From Megaustenia siamemsis (taxonomy: Eukaryota > Mollusca > Gastropoda > Stylommatophora > Ariophantidae), in contig JAVIAB010000051.1 of the NCBI GenBank assembly GCA_032433765.1, positions 83,777,973 through 83,841,972 of the forward strand: a stretch of DNA of 64,000 nt, in the 5' to 3' direction. The notes under the pieces are model-generated. The model was not told the DNA's origin. It was given only the letters and a program-made list of their open reading frames with translations, and made no database searches. How positions within the stretch are numbered: the stretch's first letter is position 1; every line of letters begins with the position of its first letter. Both the position numbers and the translations under genes were made by a program. Positions 33,479 through 46,529 of the stretch are shown piece after piece.

Positions 33479-36400
33479 GTTTGTAAGTTGTCAAGTTGAG
33501 AGACTTCTCTCTATGTATGTAAGCTGTCAAGTTGATACTTCTCTCTATGTCTGTAAGCTGTCAAGTTGATACTTCTCTCTATGTCTGTAAGCTGTCAAGT
33601 TGAGACTTCTCTCTATGTAAGCTGTCAAGTTGATACTTCTCTCTATGTAAGCTGTCAAGTTGAGACGTCTCCCTATGTAAGCTGTCAAATTGATACTTCT
33701 CTCTATGTAAGCTGTCAAGTTGAGACTTCTCTCTATGTCTGTAAGCTGTCAAGTTGAGACTTCACTCTATGTATGCTGTCAAGCTGAGACTTCTCCCTAT
33801 GTCTGTAAGCTGTCAAGTTGATACTTCTCTCTATGTCTGTAAGCTGTCAAGTTGAGACTTCTCTCTATGTCTGTAAGCTATCAAGTTGATACTTCTCTCT
33901 ATGTCTGTAAGCTGTCAAGTTGATACTTCTTTTTATGTCTGTAAGCTATCAAGTTGAGACTTCTCTCTATGTAAGCTGTCAAGTTGAGACTTCTCTCTAT
34001 GTCTGTAAGCTGTCAAGTTGACACTTCTCTCTATGTAAGCTGTCAAGTTGAGACTTCTCTCTATGTATGTAAGCTGTCAAGTTGACACTTCTCTCTATGT
34101 CTGTAAGCTGTCAAGTTGAGACTTCTCTCTATGTATGTAAGCTGTCAAGTTGAGACTTCTCTCTATGTCTGTAAGCTGTCAAGTTGACACTTCTCTCTAT
34201 GTCTGTAAGCTGTCAAGTTGACACTTCTCTCTATGTCTGTAAGCTGTCAAGTTGATACTTCTTTTTATGTCTGTAAGCTATCAAGTTGAGACTTCTCTCT
34301 ATGTAAGCTGTCAAGTTGAGACTTCTCTCTATGTCTGTAAGCTGTCAAGTTGACACTTCTCTCTATGTAAGCTGTCAAGTTGAGACTTCTCTCTATGTAT
34401 GTAAGCTGTCAAGTTGACACTTCTCTCTATGTCTGTAAGCTGTCAAGTTGAGACTTCTCTCTATGTATGTAAGCTGTCAAGTTGAGACTTCTCTCTATGT
34501 CTGTAAGCTGTCAAGTTGACACTTCTCTCTATGTCTGTAAGCTGTCAAGTTGACACTTCTCTCTATGTCTGTAAGCTGTCAAGTTGACACTTCTCTCTAT
34601 GTCTGTAAGCTGTCAAGTTGACACTTCTCTCTATGTAAGCTGTCAAGTTGAGACTTCTCTCTATGTATGTAAGCTGTCAAGTTGACACTTCTCTCTATGT
34701 CTGTAAGCTGTCAAGTTGAGACTTCGCTCTATGTAAGCTGTCAAGTTGAGACTTCTCTCTATGTCTGTAAGCTGTCAAGTTGATACTTCTCTCTATGTCT
34801 GTAAGCTGTCAAGTTGAGACTTCTCTCTATGTAAGCTGTCAAGTTGATACTTCTCTCTATGTAAGCTGTCAAGTTGAGACTTCTCTCTATGTCTGTAAGC
34901 TGTCAAGTTGAGACTTCTCTCTATGTCTGTAAGCTGTCAAGTTGACACTTCTCTCTATGTCTGTAAGCTGTCAAGTTGGCACTTCTCTCTGTCTGTAAGC
35001 TGTCAAGTTGACACTTCTCTCTATGTATGTAAGCTGTCAAGTTGAGACTTCTCTCTATGTCTGTAAGCTGTCAAGTTGACACTTCTCTCTATGTCTGTAA
35101 GCTGTCAAGTTGACACTTCTCTCTATGTCTGTAAGCTGTCAAGTTGACACTTCTCTCTATGTAAGCTGTCAAGTTGAGACTTCTCTCTATGTATGTAAGC
35201 TGTCAAGTTGACACTTCTCTCTATGTCTGTAAGCTGTCAAGTTGAGACTTCGCTCTATGTAAGCTGTCAAGTTGAGACTTCTCTCTATGTCTGTAAGCTG
35301 TCAAGTTGATACTTCTCTCTATGTCTGTAAGCTGTCAAGTTGAGACTTCTCTCTATGTCTGTAAGCTGTCAAGTTGAGACTTCTCTCTATGTAAGCTGTC
35401 AAGTTGAGACTTCTCTCTATGTCTGTAAGCTGTCAAGTTGAGACTTCTCTCTATGTCTGTAAGCTGTCAAGTTGACACTTCTCTCTATGTCTGTAAGCTG
35501 TCAAGTTGGCACTTCTCTCTGTCTGTAAGCTGTCAAGTTGAGACTTCTCTCTATGTCTGTAAGCTGTCAAGTTGAGACTTCTCTCTATGTCTGTAAGCTG
35601 TCAAGTTGACACTTCTCTCTATGTATGTAAGCTGTCAAGTTGAGACTTCTCTCTATGTCTGTAAGCTGTCAAGTTGAGACTTCTCTCTATGTCTGTAAGC
35701 TGTCAAGTTGAGACTTCTCTCTATGTCGGTAAGCTGTCAAGTTGACACTTCTCTCTATGTCTGTAAGCTGTCAAGTTGAGACTTCTCTCTATGTCTGTAA
35801 GCTGTCAAGTTGAGACTTCTCTCTATGTCTGTAAGCTGTCAAGTTGACACTTCTCTCTATGTCTGTCTGTCAAGTTGAGACTTCTCTCTATGTCTGTAAG
35901 CTGTCAAGTTGAGACTTCTCTCTATGTCTGTAAGCTGTCAAGTTGAGACTTCTCTCTATGTCTGTAAGCTGTCAAGTTGACACTTCTCTCTATGTCTGTA
36001 AGCTGTCAAGTTGAGACTTCTCTCTATGTCTGTAAGCTGTCAAGTTGACACTTCTCTCTATGTCTGTAAGCTGTCAAGTTGAGACTTCTCTCTATGTCTG
36101 TAAGCTGTCAAGTTGAGACTTCTCTCTATGTCTGTAAGCTGTCAAGTTGACACTTCTCTCTATGTCTGTAAGCTGTCAAGTTGACACTTCTCTCTATGTC
36201 TGTAAGCTGTCAAGTTGAGACTTCTCTCTATGTCTGTAAGCTGTCAAGTTGACACTTCTCTCTATGTCTGTAAGCTGTCAAGTTGAGACTTCTCTCTATG
36301 TCTGTAAGCTGTCAAGTTGAGACTTCTCTCTATGTCTGTAAGCTGTCAAGTTGAGACTTCTCTCTATGTAAGCTGTCAAGTTGATACTTCTCTCTATGTG

Positions 36401-39400
36401 TAAGCTGTCAAGTTGAGACTTCTCTCTATGTCTGTAAGCTGTCAAGTTGAGACTTCTCTCTATGTCTGTAAGCTGTCAAGTTGACACTTCTCTCTATGTC
36501 TGTAAGCTGTCAAGTTGGCACTTCTCTCTGTCTGTAAGCTGTCAAGTTGAGACTTCTCTCTATGTCTGTAAGCTGTCAAGTTGAGACTTCTCTCTATGTC
36601 TGTAAGCTGTCAAGTTGACACTTCTCTCTATGTATGTAAGCTGTCAAGTTGAGACTTCTCTCTATGTCTGTAAGCTGTCAAGTTGAGACTTCTCTCTATG
36701 TCTGTAAGCTGTCAAGTTGAGACTTCTCTCTATGTCTGTAAGCTGTCAAGTTGACACTTCTCTCTATGTCTGTAAGCTGTCAAGTTGAGACTTCTCTCTA
36801 TGTCTGTAAGCTGTCAAGTTGAGACTTCTCTCTATGTCTGTAAGCTGTCAAGTTGACACTTCTCTCTATGTAAGCTGTCAAGTTGAGACTTCTCTCTATG
36901 TCTGTAAGCTGTCAAGTTGAGACTTCTCTCTATGTCTGTAAGCTGTCAAGTTGAGACTTCTCTCTATGTCTGTAAGCTGTCAAGTTGACACTTCTCTCTA
37001 TGTCTGTAAGCTGTCAAGTTGAGACTTCTCTCTATGTCTGTAAGCTGTCAAGTTGAGACTTCTCTCTATGTCTGTAAGCTGTCAAGTTAACTGTCAAGTT
37101 GAGACTTCTCTCTATGTCGGTAAGCTGTCAAGTTGACACTTCTCTCTATGTCTGTAAGCTGTCAAGTTGAGACTTCTCTCTATGTCTGTAAGCTGTCAAG
37201 TTGAGACTTCTCTCTATGTCTGTAAGCTGTCAAGTTGAGACTTCTCTCTATGTCTGTAAGCTGTCAAGTTGATACTTCTCTCTATGTCTGTAAGCTGTCA
37301 AGTTAACCCTTCTCTCTATGTCTGTAAGCTGTCAAGTTGACACTTCTCTCTATGTATGTAAGCTGTCAAGTTCAAGTTGATACTTCTCTCTATGTCTGTA
37401 AGCTGTCAAGTTGAGACTTTCTCTATGTCTGTAAGCTGTCAAGTTAACACTTCTCTCTATGTCTGTAAGCTGTCAAGTTGAGTTAACACTTCTCTCTATG
37501 TCTGTAAGCTGTCAAGTTGAGACTTCTCTCTATGTCTGTAAGCTGTCAAGTTAACACTTCTCTCTATGTCTGTAAGCTGTCAAGTTAAGACTTCTCTCTA
37601 TGTCTGTAAGCTGTCAAGTTGAGACTTCTCTCTATGTATGTAAGCTGTCAAGTTAACACTTCTCTCTATGTCTGTAAGCTGTCAAGTTGACACTTCTCTC
37701 TATGTCTGTAAGCTGTCAAGTTGAGACTTCTCTCTATGTCTGTAAGCTATCAAGTTGAGACTTCTCTCTATGTCTGTAAGCTGTCAAGTTGACACTTCTC
37801 TCTGTCAGACTTCTCTCTATGTAAGCTGTCAAGTTGAGACTTCTCTCTATGTCTGTAAGCTGTCAAGTTGACACTTCTCTCTATGTCTGTAAGCTGTCAA
37901 GTTGGCACTTCTCTCTGTCTGTAAGCTGTCAAGTTGAGACTTCTCTCTATGTCTGTAAGCTGTCAAGTTGAGACTTCTCTCTATGTCTGTAAGCTGTCAA
38001 GTTGACACTTCTCTCTATGTATGTAAGCTGTCAAGTTGAGACTTCTCTCTATGTCTGTAAGCTGTCAAGTTGAGACTTCTCTCTATGTCTGTAAGCTGTC
38101 AAGTTGAGACTTCTCTCTATGTCGGTAAGCTGTCAAGTTGACACTTCTCTCTATGTCTGTAAGCTGTCAAGTTGAGACTTCTCTCTATGTCTGTAAGCTG
38201 TCAAGTTGAGACTTCTCTCTATGTCTGTAAGCTGTCAAGTTGACACTTCTCTCTATGTCTGTAAGCTGTCAAGTTGAGACTTCTCTCTATGTCTGTAAGC
38301 TGTCAAGTTGAGACTTCTCTCTATGTCTGTAAGCTGTCAAGTTGACACTTCTCTCTATGTAAGCTGTCAAGTTGAGACTTCTCTCTATGTCGGTAAGCTG
38401 TCAAGTTGACACTTCTCTCTATGTCTGTAAGCTGTCAAGTTGAGACTTCTCTCTATGTCTGTAAGCTGTCAAGTTGAGACTTCTCTCTATGTCTGTAAGC
38501 TGTCAAGTTGACACTTCTCTCTATGTCTGTAAGCTGTCAAGTTGACACTTCTCTCTATGTAAGCTGTCAAGTTGAGACTTCTCTCTATGTATGTAAGCTG
38601 TCAAGTTGACACTTCTCTCTATGTCTGTAAGCTGTCAAGTTGAGACTTCGCTCTATGTAAGCTGTCAAGTTGAGACTTCTCTCTATGTCTGTAAGCTGTC
38701 AAGTTGAGACTTCTCTCTATGTAAGCTGTCAAGTTGATACTTCTCTCTATGTAAGCTGTCAAGTTGAGACTTCTCTCTATGTCTGTAAGCTGTCAAGTTG
38801 AGACTTCTCTCTATGTCTGTAAGCTGTCAAGTTGACACTTCTCTCTATGTCTGTAAGCTGTCAAGTTGGCACTTCTCTCTGTCTGTAAGCTGTCAAGTTG
38901 AGACTTCTCTCTATGTCTGTAAGCTGTCAAGTTGAGACTTCTCTCTATGTCTGTAAGCTGTCAAGTTGACACTTCTCTCTATGTATGTAAGCTGTCAAGT
39001 TGAGACTTCTCTCTATGTCTGTAAGCTGTCAAGTTGAGACTTCTCTCTATGTCTGTAAGCTGTCAAGTTGAGACTTCTCTCTATGTCGGTAAGCTGTCAA
39101 GTTGACACTTCTCTCTATGTCTGTAAGCTGTCAAGTTGAGACTTCTCTCTATGTCTGTAAGCTGTCAAGTTGAGACTTCTCTCTATGTCTGTAAGCTGTC
39201 AAGTTGACACTTCTCTCTATGTAAGCTGTCAAGTTGAGACTTCTCTCTATGTCGGTAAGCTGTCAAGTTGACACTTCTCTCTATGTCTGTAAGCTGTCAA
39301 GTTGAGACTTCTCTCTATGTCTGTAAGCTGTCAAGTTGAGACTTCTCTCTATGTCTGTAAGCTGTCAAGTTTAGACTTCTCTCTATGTCTGTAAGCTGTC

Positions 39401-42400
39401 AAGTTGATACTTCTCTCTCTGTCTGTAAGCTGTCAAGTTAACCCTTCTCTCTATGTCTGTAAGCTGTCAAGTTGACACTTCTCTCTATGTAAGCTGTCAA
39501 GTTTAGACTTCTCTCTATGTCTGTAAGCTGTCAAGTTGATACTTCTCTCTCTGTCTGTAAGCTGTCAAGTTGAGACTTCTCCCTATGTCTGTAAGCTGTC
39601 AAGTTAACACTTCTGTCTATGTCTGTAAGCTGTCAAGTTAACACTTCTCTCTATGTCTGTAAGCTGTCAAGTTGAGACTTCTCTCTATGTATGTAAGCTG
39701 TCAAGTTAACACTTCTCTCTATGTCTGTAAGCTGTCAAGTTGAGACTTCTCTCTATGTCTGTAAGCTGTCAAGTTAACACTTCTCTCTATGTCTGTAAGC
39801 TGTCAAGTTGAGACTTCTCTCTATGTCTGTAAGCTGTCAAGTTGAGACTTCTCTCTATGTCTGTAAGCTGTCAAGTTAACACTTCTCTCTATGTCTGTAA
39901 GCTGTCAAGTTAACACTTCTCTCTATGTCTGTAAGCTGTCAAGTTGAGACTTCTCTCTATGTATGTAAGCTGTCAAGTTAACACTTCTCTCTATGTCTGT
40001 AAGCTGTCAAGTTGACACTTCTCTCTATGTAAGCTGTCAAGTTTAGACTTCTTTTTATGTCTGTAAGCTATCAAGTTGAGACTTCTCTCTATGTAAGCTG
40101 TCAAGTTGAGACTTCTCTCTATGTCTGTAAGCTGTCAAGTTGACACTTCTCTCTATGTAAGCTGTCAAGTTGAGACTTCTCTCTATGTATGTAAGCTGTC
40201 AAGTTGACACTTCTCTCTATGTCTGTAAGCTGTCAAGTTGAGACTTCTCTCTATGTATGTAAGCTGTCAAGTTGAGACTTCTCTCTATGTCTGTAAGCTG
40301 TCAAGTTGACACTTCTCTCTATGTCTGTAAGCTGTCAAGTTGACACTTCTCTCTATGTCTGTAAGCTGTCAAGTTGACACTTCTCTCTATGTCTGTAAGC
40401 TGTCAAGTTGACACTTCTCTCTATGTAAGCTGTCAAGTTGAGACTTCTCTCTATGTATGTAAGCTGTCAAGTTGACACTTCTCTCTATGTCTGTAAGCTG
40501 TCAAGTTGAGACTTCGCTCTATGTAAGCTGTCAAGTTGAGACTTCTCTCTATGTCTGTAAGCTGTCAAGTTGATACTTCTCTCTATGTCTGTAAGCTGTC
40601 AAGTTGAGACTTCTCTCTATGTAAGCTGTCAAGTTGATACTTCTCTCTATGTAAGCTGTCAAGTTGAGACTTTTCTCTATGTCTGTAAGCTGTCAAGTTG
40701 AGACTTCTCTCTATGTCTGTAAGCTGTCAAGTTGACACTTCTCTCTATGTCTGTAAGCTGTCAAGTTGGCACTTCTCTCTGTCTGTAAGCTGTCAAGTTG
40801 ACACTTCTCTCTATGCATGTAAGCTGTCAAGTTGAGACTTCTCTCTATGTCTGTAAGCTGTCAAGTTGACACTTCTCTCTATGTCTGTAAGCTGTCAAGT
40901 TGACACTTCTCTCTATGTCTGTAAGCTGTCAAGTTGACACTTCTCTCTATGTAAGCTGTCAAGTTGAGACTTCTCTCTATGTATGTAAGCTGTCAAGTTG
41001 ACACTTCTCTCTATGTCTGTAAGCTGTCAAGTTGAGACTTCGCTCTATGTAAGCTGTCAAGTTGAGACTTCTCTCTATGTCTGTAAGCTGTCAAGTTGAT
41101 ACTTCTCTCTATGTCTGTAAGCTGTCAAGTTGAGACTTCTCTCTATGTCTGTAAGCTGTCAAGTTGAGACTTCTCTCTATGTAAGTTGTCAAGTTGAGAC
41201 TTCTCTCTATGTCTGTAAGCTGTCAAGTTGAGACTTCTCTCTATGTCTGTAAGCTGTCAAGTTGACACTTCTCTCTATGTCTGTAAGCTGTCAAGTTGGC
41301 ACTTCTCTCTGTCTGTAAGCTGTCAAGTTGAGACTTCTCTCTATGTCTGTAAGCTGTCAAGTTGAGACTTCTCTCTATGTCTGTAAGCTGTCAAGTTGAC
41401 ACTTCTCTCTATGTATGTAAGCTGTCAAGTTGAGACTTCTCTCTATGTCTGTAAGCTGTCAAGTTGAGACTTCTCTCTATGTCTGTAAGCTGTCAAGTTG
41501 AGACTTCTCTCTATGTCGGTAAGCTGTCAAGTTGACACTTCTCTCTATGTCTGTAAGCTGTCAAGTTGAGACTTCTCTCTATGTCTGTAAGCTGTCAAGT
41601 TGAGACTTCTCTCTATGTCTGTAAGCTGTCAAGTTGACACTTCTCTCTATGTCTGTAAGCTGTCAAGTTGAGACTTCTCTCTATGTCTGTAAGCTGTCAA
41701 GTTGAGACTTCTCTCTATGTCTGTAAGCTGTCAAGTTGACACTTCTCTCTATGTAAGCTGTCAAGTTGAGACTTCTCTCTATGTCGGTAAGCTGTCAAGT
41801 TGACACTTCTCTCTATGTCTGTAAGCTGTCAAGTTGAGACTTCTCTCTATGTCTGTAAGCTGTCAAGTTGAGACTTCTCTCTATGTCTGTAAGCTGTCAA
41901 GTTGACACTTCTCTCTATGTCTGTAAGCTGTCAAGTTGACACTTCTCTCTATGTAAGCTGTCAAGTTGAGACTTCTCTCTATGTATGTAAGCTGTCAAGT
42001 TGACACTTCTCTCTATGTCTGTAAGCTGTCAAGTTGACACTTCTCTCTATGTCTGTAAGCTGTCAAGTTGAGACTTCGCTCTATGTAAGCTGTCAAGTTG
42101 AGACTTCTCTCTATGTCTGTAAGCTGTCAAGTTGAGACTTCTCTCTATGTAAGCTGTCAAGTTGATACTTCTCTCTATGTAAGCTGTCAAGTTGAGACTT
42201 CTCTCTATGTCTGTAAGCTGTCAAGTTGAGACTTCTCTCTATGTCTGTAAGCTGTCAAGTTGACACTTCTCTCTATGTCTGTAAGCTGTCAAGTTGGCAC
42301 TTCTCTCTGTCTGTAAGCTGTCAAGTTGAGACTTCTCTCTATGTCTGTAAGCTGTCAAGTTGAGACTTCTCTCTATGTCTGTAAGCTGTCAAGTTGACAC

Positions 42401-43818
42401 TTCTCTCTATGTATGTAAGCTGTCAAGTTGAGACTTCTCTCTATGTCTGTAAGCTGTCAAGTTGAGACTTCTCTCTATGTCTGTAAGCTGTCAAGTTGAG
42501 ACTTCTCTCTATGTCGGTAAGCTGTCAAGTTGACACTTCTCTCTATGTCTGTAAGCTGTCAAGTTGAGACTTCTCTCTATGTCTGTAAGCTGTCAAGTTG
42601 AGACTTCTCTCTATGTCTGTAAGCTGTCAAGTTGACACTTCTCTCTATGTAAGCTGTCAAGTTGAGACTTCTCTCTATGTCGGTAAGCTGTCAAGTTGAC
42701 ACTTCTCTCTATGTCTGTAAGCTGTCAAGTTGAGACTTCTCTCTATGTCTGTAAGCTGTCAAGTTGAGACTTCTCTCTATGTCTGTAAGCTGTCAAGTTT
42801 AGACTTCTCTCTATGTCTGTAAGCTGTCAAGTTGATACTTCTCTCTCTGTCTGTAAGCTGTCAAGTTAACCCTTCTCTCTATGTCTGTAAGCTGTCAAGT
42901 TGACACTTCTCTCTATGTAAGCTGTCAAGTTTAGACTTCTCTCTATGTCTGTAAGCTGTCAAGTTGATACTTCTCTCTCTGTCTGTAAGCTGTCAAGTTG
43001 AGACTTCTCCCTATGTCTGTAAGCTGTCAAGTTAACACTTCTGTCTATGTCTGTAAGCTGTCAAGTTAACACTTCTCTCTATGTCTGTAAGCTGTCAAGT
43101 TGAGACTTCTCTCTATGTATGTAAGCTGTCAAGTTAACACTTCTCTCTATGTCTGTAAGCTGTCAAGTTGAGACTTCTCTCTATGTCTGTAAGCTGTCAA
43201 GTTAACACTTCTCTCTATGTCTGTAAGCTGTCAAGTTGAGACTTCTCTCTATGTCTGTAAGCTGTCAAGTTGAGACTTCTCTCTATGTCTGTAAGCTGTC
43301 AAGTTAACACTTCTCTCTATGTCTGTAAGCTGTCAAGTTAACACTTCTCTCTATGTCTGTAAGCTGTCAAGTTGAGACTTCTCTCTATGTATGTAAGCTG
43401 TCAAGTTAACACTTCTCTCTATGTCTGTAAGCTGTCAAGTTGAGACTTCTCTCTATGTATGTAAGCTGTCAAGTTAACACTTCTCTCTATGTCTGTAAGC
43501 TGTCAAGTTGAGACTTCTCTCTATGTATGTAAGCTGTCAAGTTAACACTTCTCTCTATGTCTGTAAGCTGTCAAGTTGAGACTTCTCTCTATGTATGTAA
43601 GCTGTCAAGTTAACACTTCTCTCTATGTCTGTAAGCTGTCAAGTTGAGACTTCTCTCTATGTCTGTAAGCTGTCAAGTTAACACTTCTCTCTATGTCTGT
43701 AAGCTGTCAAGTTGAGACTTCTCTCTATGTCTGTAAGCTGTCAAGTTAACACTTCTCTCTATGTCTGTAAGCTGTCAAGTTGAGACTTCTCTCTATGTAA
43801 GCTGTCAAGCAGAGACTC
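33479..43818. repeat. 34/30-bp satellite array, 10.3 kb
   Basis: There are about 310 units of TGTCTGTAAGCTGTCAAGTT plus GAGACTTCTCTCTA (34 bp). A 30-bp variant lacks TCTG, and position variants GAGAC, GACAC, GATAC, TTAACAC and GGCAC occur. Rare marker units show long internal duplications: a TTTTTATG unit at 34261 recurs at 40051 (shift 5,790), and a TTTAGAC unit at 39371 and a CCCTATG unit at 39581 recur at 42799 and 43009 (shift 3,428). The 34-bp unit is not a multiple of three and carries TAA, so the array is not coding. It lies inside the proposed intron of the - strand gene. Confidence 0.97.
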
Positions 43819-43934
43819 TTCCATGCTTGATGTTGTCATTTCCAGCTCTTCCTCTTATGTTTTTACGTCTTTCCCCATTCATGTATTACGGTTTTTGTCT
43901 CAGTTGAAGAGTGTTTGCTACGGCCGTACTTTGC

Positions 43935-44310
43935 CAGTTGGGTACCGCTCAGTGGTTAGCGAACTGGACTTCTAGGGACAAGATTTTCAATCCTGATCGA
44001 CAGCTTCTAGTTCACCCAGCGTTAAATGAGTAACGGATTTTTTAATTTTCTGGGTAAGTAAAGCGGCACGAGCATAATACCAACCATAGTAGCCTGCGTC
44101 GATCATAGTTGACTATGGATTTTGCAGCGCCCTTAGGAAATATTGTTGTCTATTCTGTCGCCGTGAATTCGCAACTTTACCAATACGGGTGTCAATACCG
44201 ATCAGACTACCCCAAAAATATTGTACCGAAGGTATATAAAAATATGGTCACTAACACCATATTCCCTATATGCCAAGCGGCATGACGGGGCCCTTTACTT
44301 ACTTTTACTA
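43935..44310 (+). mobile_element. SINE family B copy with internal insertion
   Basis: The head (CTCAGTGGTTAGCGAACTGG) and the 3' body (GGTCACTAACACCATATTCC, CGGCATGACGGGGCCCTTTA) are family B. About 110 bp between ATACCAACC and TACCGATCAG (roughly 44090-44195) are absent from the other copies. Confidence 0.75.
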
Positions 44311-44610
44311 CCTCAACTTTTGTTTCCTTAATGTTGAGGTCTTCATGCGGATCAACTTGTGATACCGTTTGATCTCTTTATTGATGCTGTGATCTAAATA
44401 TGAAGATGTGCTCAGAATCTTGCTCTAGCATCACATCTCGAAAAGCTTGCATTTGTCCTTGTAGTTCAATCGTTCAGTCCATCTTTTGCAAACATAATGA
44501 AAGATGAACGTTAAGAGATGACTTATCTGTCTATTTTAGATCTCGTTATTTTCGTCCTATTGCTTTATAAAGATTTTTGGAAATATCACAGCTGCTGCAG
44601 TGCTATTCCG

Positions 44611-44675
<65 letters not shown>

Positions 44676-44676
44676 C

Positions 44677-44709
<33 letters not shown>

Positions 44710-44710
44710 A
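44611..44710. repeat. Compound (GT)n(AT)n(AG)n microsatellite
   Basis: A GT run, about 20 AT units and an AG/GA run follow each other without spacers. The + strand open frames here are repeat artefacts. Confidence 0.97.
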
Positions 44711-44974
44711 ATCCGTGATCAGACACAACAGACCCAGATATATGGAATCAATATCTGTTTCTATGTGTTTAGAAGTTTACATTGATTTGAATATGGCTGT
44801 TACAGTTTTCACGATTTTTGTTTAGTTTTTCTGAGATGGCCCCAGTTACGACTACATTACTTGTGGTCTCTTGGCGTTCTGCTCTATTGCATATTTAATT
44901 CCATCGATTTCACTGTTGTTCATTTGCTCGAATGTAGTTTCAATGTTGCCCACTACAAATAGAGATAGGCCTCA

Positions 44975-45135
44975 GCCGCGGAAGCTCAGTGGTTAGTGAA
45001 CTGGACTACTAGGAACAAGGGTTGGAGATCGATCCTGATCGACCATTCACACAACCGTAAGTGAGTGCCGAATTATTCTGCGAAATAAAGATGGCACTAT
45101 CGTAATACCGACCACAACACTCACAAAAATAACAT
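44975..45135 (+). mobile_element. SINE family B, 5' part
   Basis: The tRNA-like head (GAAGCTCAGTGGTTAGTGAA) and the body up to GTAATACCGACCACAACACT are present. The 3' third is replaced by unrelated sequence. Confidence 0.7.
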
Positions 45136-45139
45136 GTCG

Positions 45140-45758
45140 AATGTTGATTAAGAGGAATCAGAACTGAAACGTTAGACCATAGTTGGTTCTACATGACGTG
45201 AAGAGGACTTTTCTAATGTTTAATGTGGTCTCTAAACTGTTAACCCCTTATGGTGCATCCTTTTTTGGGTCTTTTTAAAATCATGTTTGACAGATATTGA
45301 TGTCCATTTCAGTGATGCACTTTACAATGGTCTCCGGTATCTTGTCAACGATCTTGTCCTTAGAAGCTGTCTTTGGCGTCCAGAGTCTGTCTCGCGCCAG
45401 CTTGGACAGGTTATCTCTCTCTCTCTGCGATCAAGACTCAATCAGAATAGGATTCTAGACTCTCTCATGGATTCAGCAGATTACTTGTTAAAACGTTGCA
45501 CTGTGTTCTGCGCCAGTGGCCCAGTGCATCCGATTTCAGCTAGCATTTTATTCAGTTTTGCTTTCCTTAGCCTTTGATTGTCCCCAATCTTCCTGCAAGG
45601 CAGCAACTTGTCTTTTCTGTAAGGGGATTCTGCCCTTAGATGGTCGGCCCTCCCAGGTTTACGAGCACCATCTGCCCAAGCTTGATGTAGTAATTAGTTG
45701 GTGATTAGACCATCACCATCACACATCAAACAACAGACGGACAGGTTATAACACAGAA
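45140..45758. other. Intronic/intergenic stretch with LINE-5 trace
   Basis: Only a 50-bp trace of the LINE-5 3' end (TCTGCGATCAAGACTCAATC, 45417-45470, complement) is recognisable. The rest is unassigned. Confidence 0.4.
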
Positions 45759-45771
45759 AACACGTTCTGCG
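45759..45771. repeat. Target-site duplication, left (Cys-rich retroelement copy 1)
   Basis: AACACGTTCTGCG is repeated perfectly at 46955-46967 and ends exactly where similarity to the longer copy (57030-58630) begins. Confidence 0.85.
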
Positions 45772-46529
45772 ATTCGCTTCCAGAGGTTTATGATGTAAAC
45801 AAAGCAGTTTTGTCATTGCAAGTGAATAATGTCCACACCTATAATTGGTCAGGATTGTGTAGCAGCAGCAGCTTTATAGCGAACACAGAAAACATCACAC
45901 GATTGTGCTGTTCTGAAACAGCTATGCCATGCTACCCTAGAATTGCCTTTAATGGGATTACTGTGACCACAAACCACTCTCCATGTGTGTGCCACATATT
46001 TACACCCCAGAAAGAAATACTGAATATAACAACACCATGTGCCGTCTGTGATATTAATGACCACAGACCAGGAGCCTCCAGTATAATTGATACAACTGTT
46101 GCACCAAGCACTTCATCAGCAGAGCCATATCTATGGAATGTTCATCTGACATTGTTCTTGAATGATGTCCAAGTTAATGAGACATCAGAATCGTGTGGCA
46201 GCAGCCACAAGAAGGGAGCGGAGAACATCAAGTTCTGCTGCTATAAAGGAGACTTGCCTTGCTATCCCAGAATTGCCTTAAATGGAATCACTGTAGTTGA
46301 AAACTTCTCCTCTTGTGTAAACTACACATTCACATCTAAGAGTGAATCAGTGAAGGTCACAAAATCATATTCTCTCTGTGGTTTTACTAACTACAGGTCA
46401 TGTGGCTTCTGTTGGATTGGAAATGACAAATTACCACCACTGTGTGTCTATTTGTTTGGAATTGGAGTCATCAATGACGGCCTAACATCATCAAGTGCTA
46501 TGACGATCATCATTTTCGGGAGGACGTGA
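45772..46529 (+). CDS. Cys-rich two-module protein, truncated copy
   Basis: The frame (GAT TCG CTT CCA ...) is open from the truncation point to TGA at 46527-46529, without an ATG start. It encodes two similar modules of about 80 residues, each with a Cys, then CC-x6-CYPRIA-x-NGITV, an F-S/P-CV motif and a closing Cys, and then a Cys-rich tail (RSCGFCWIGND). Compared with the full-length copy, about 28 residues differ, all in the part before 46456. Asn, Lys, His or Ser here often face Gly, Ser or Arg there. Every Cys is kept and no stop has arisen. I do not recognise the family. Confidence 0.6.

Noticed and set aside
33479..43818. Regular 34-bp repeats could suggest a CRISPR array
   Set aside because: There are no unique spacers; whole units are tandem and near-identical, and the DNA is animal.
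44518..44825. Val-Cys and Ile-Tyr repeat frames
   Set aside because: They are translations of GT, AT and AG dinucleotide runs.
45772..46529. Claim of a bacterial-type diversity-generating retroelement
   Set aside because: No linked reverse transcriptase with template and variable repeats is present, and the changes are almost all A to G rather than A to any base. Only the analogy is kept.
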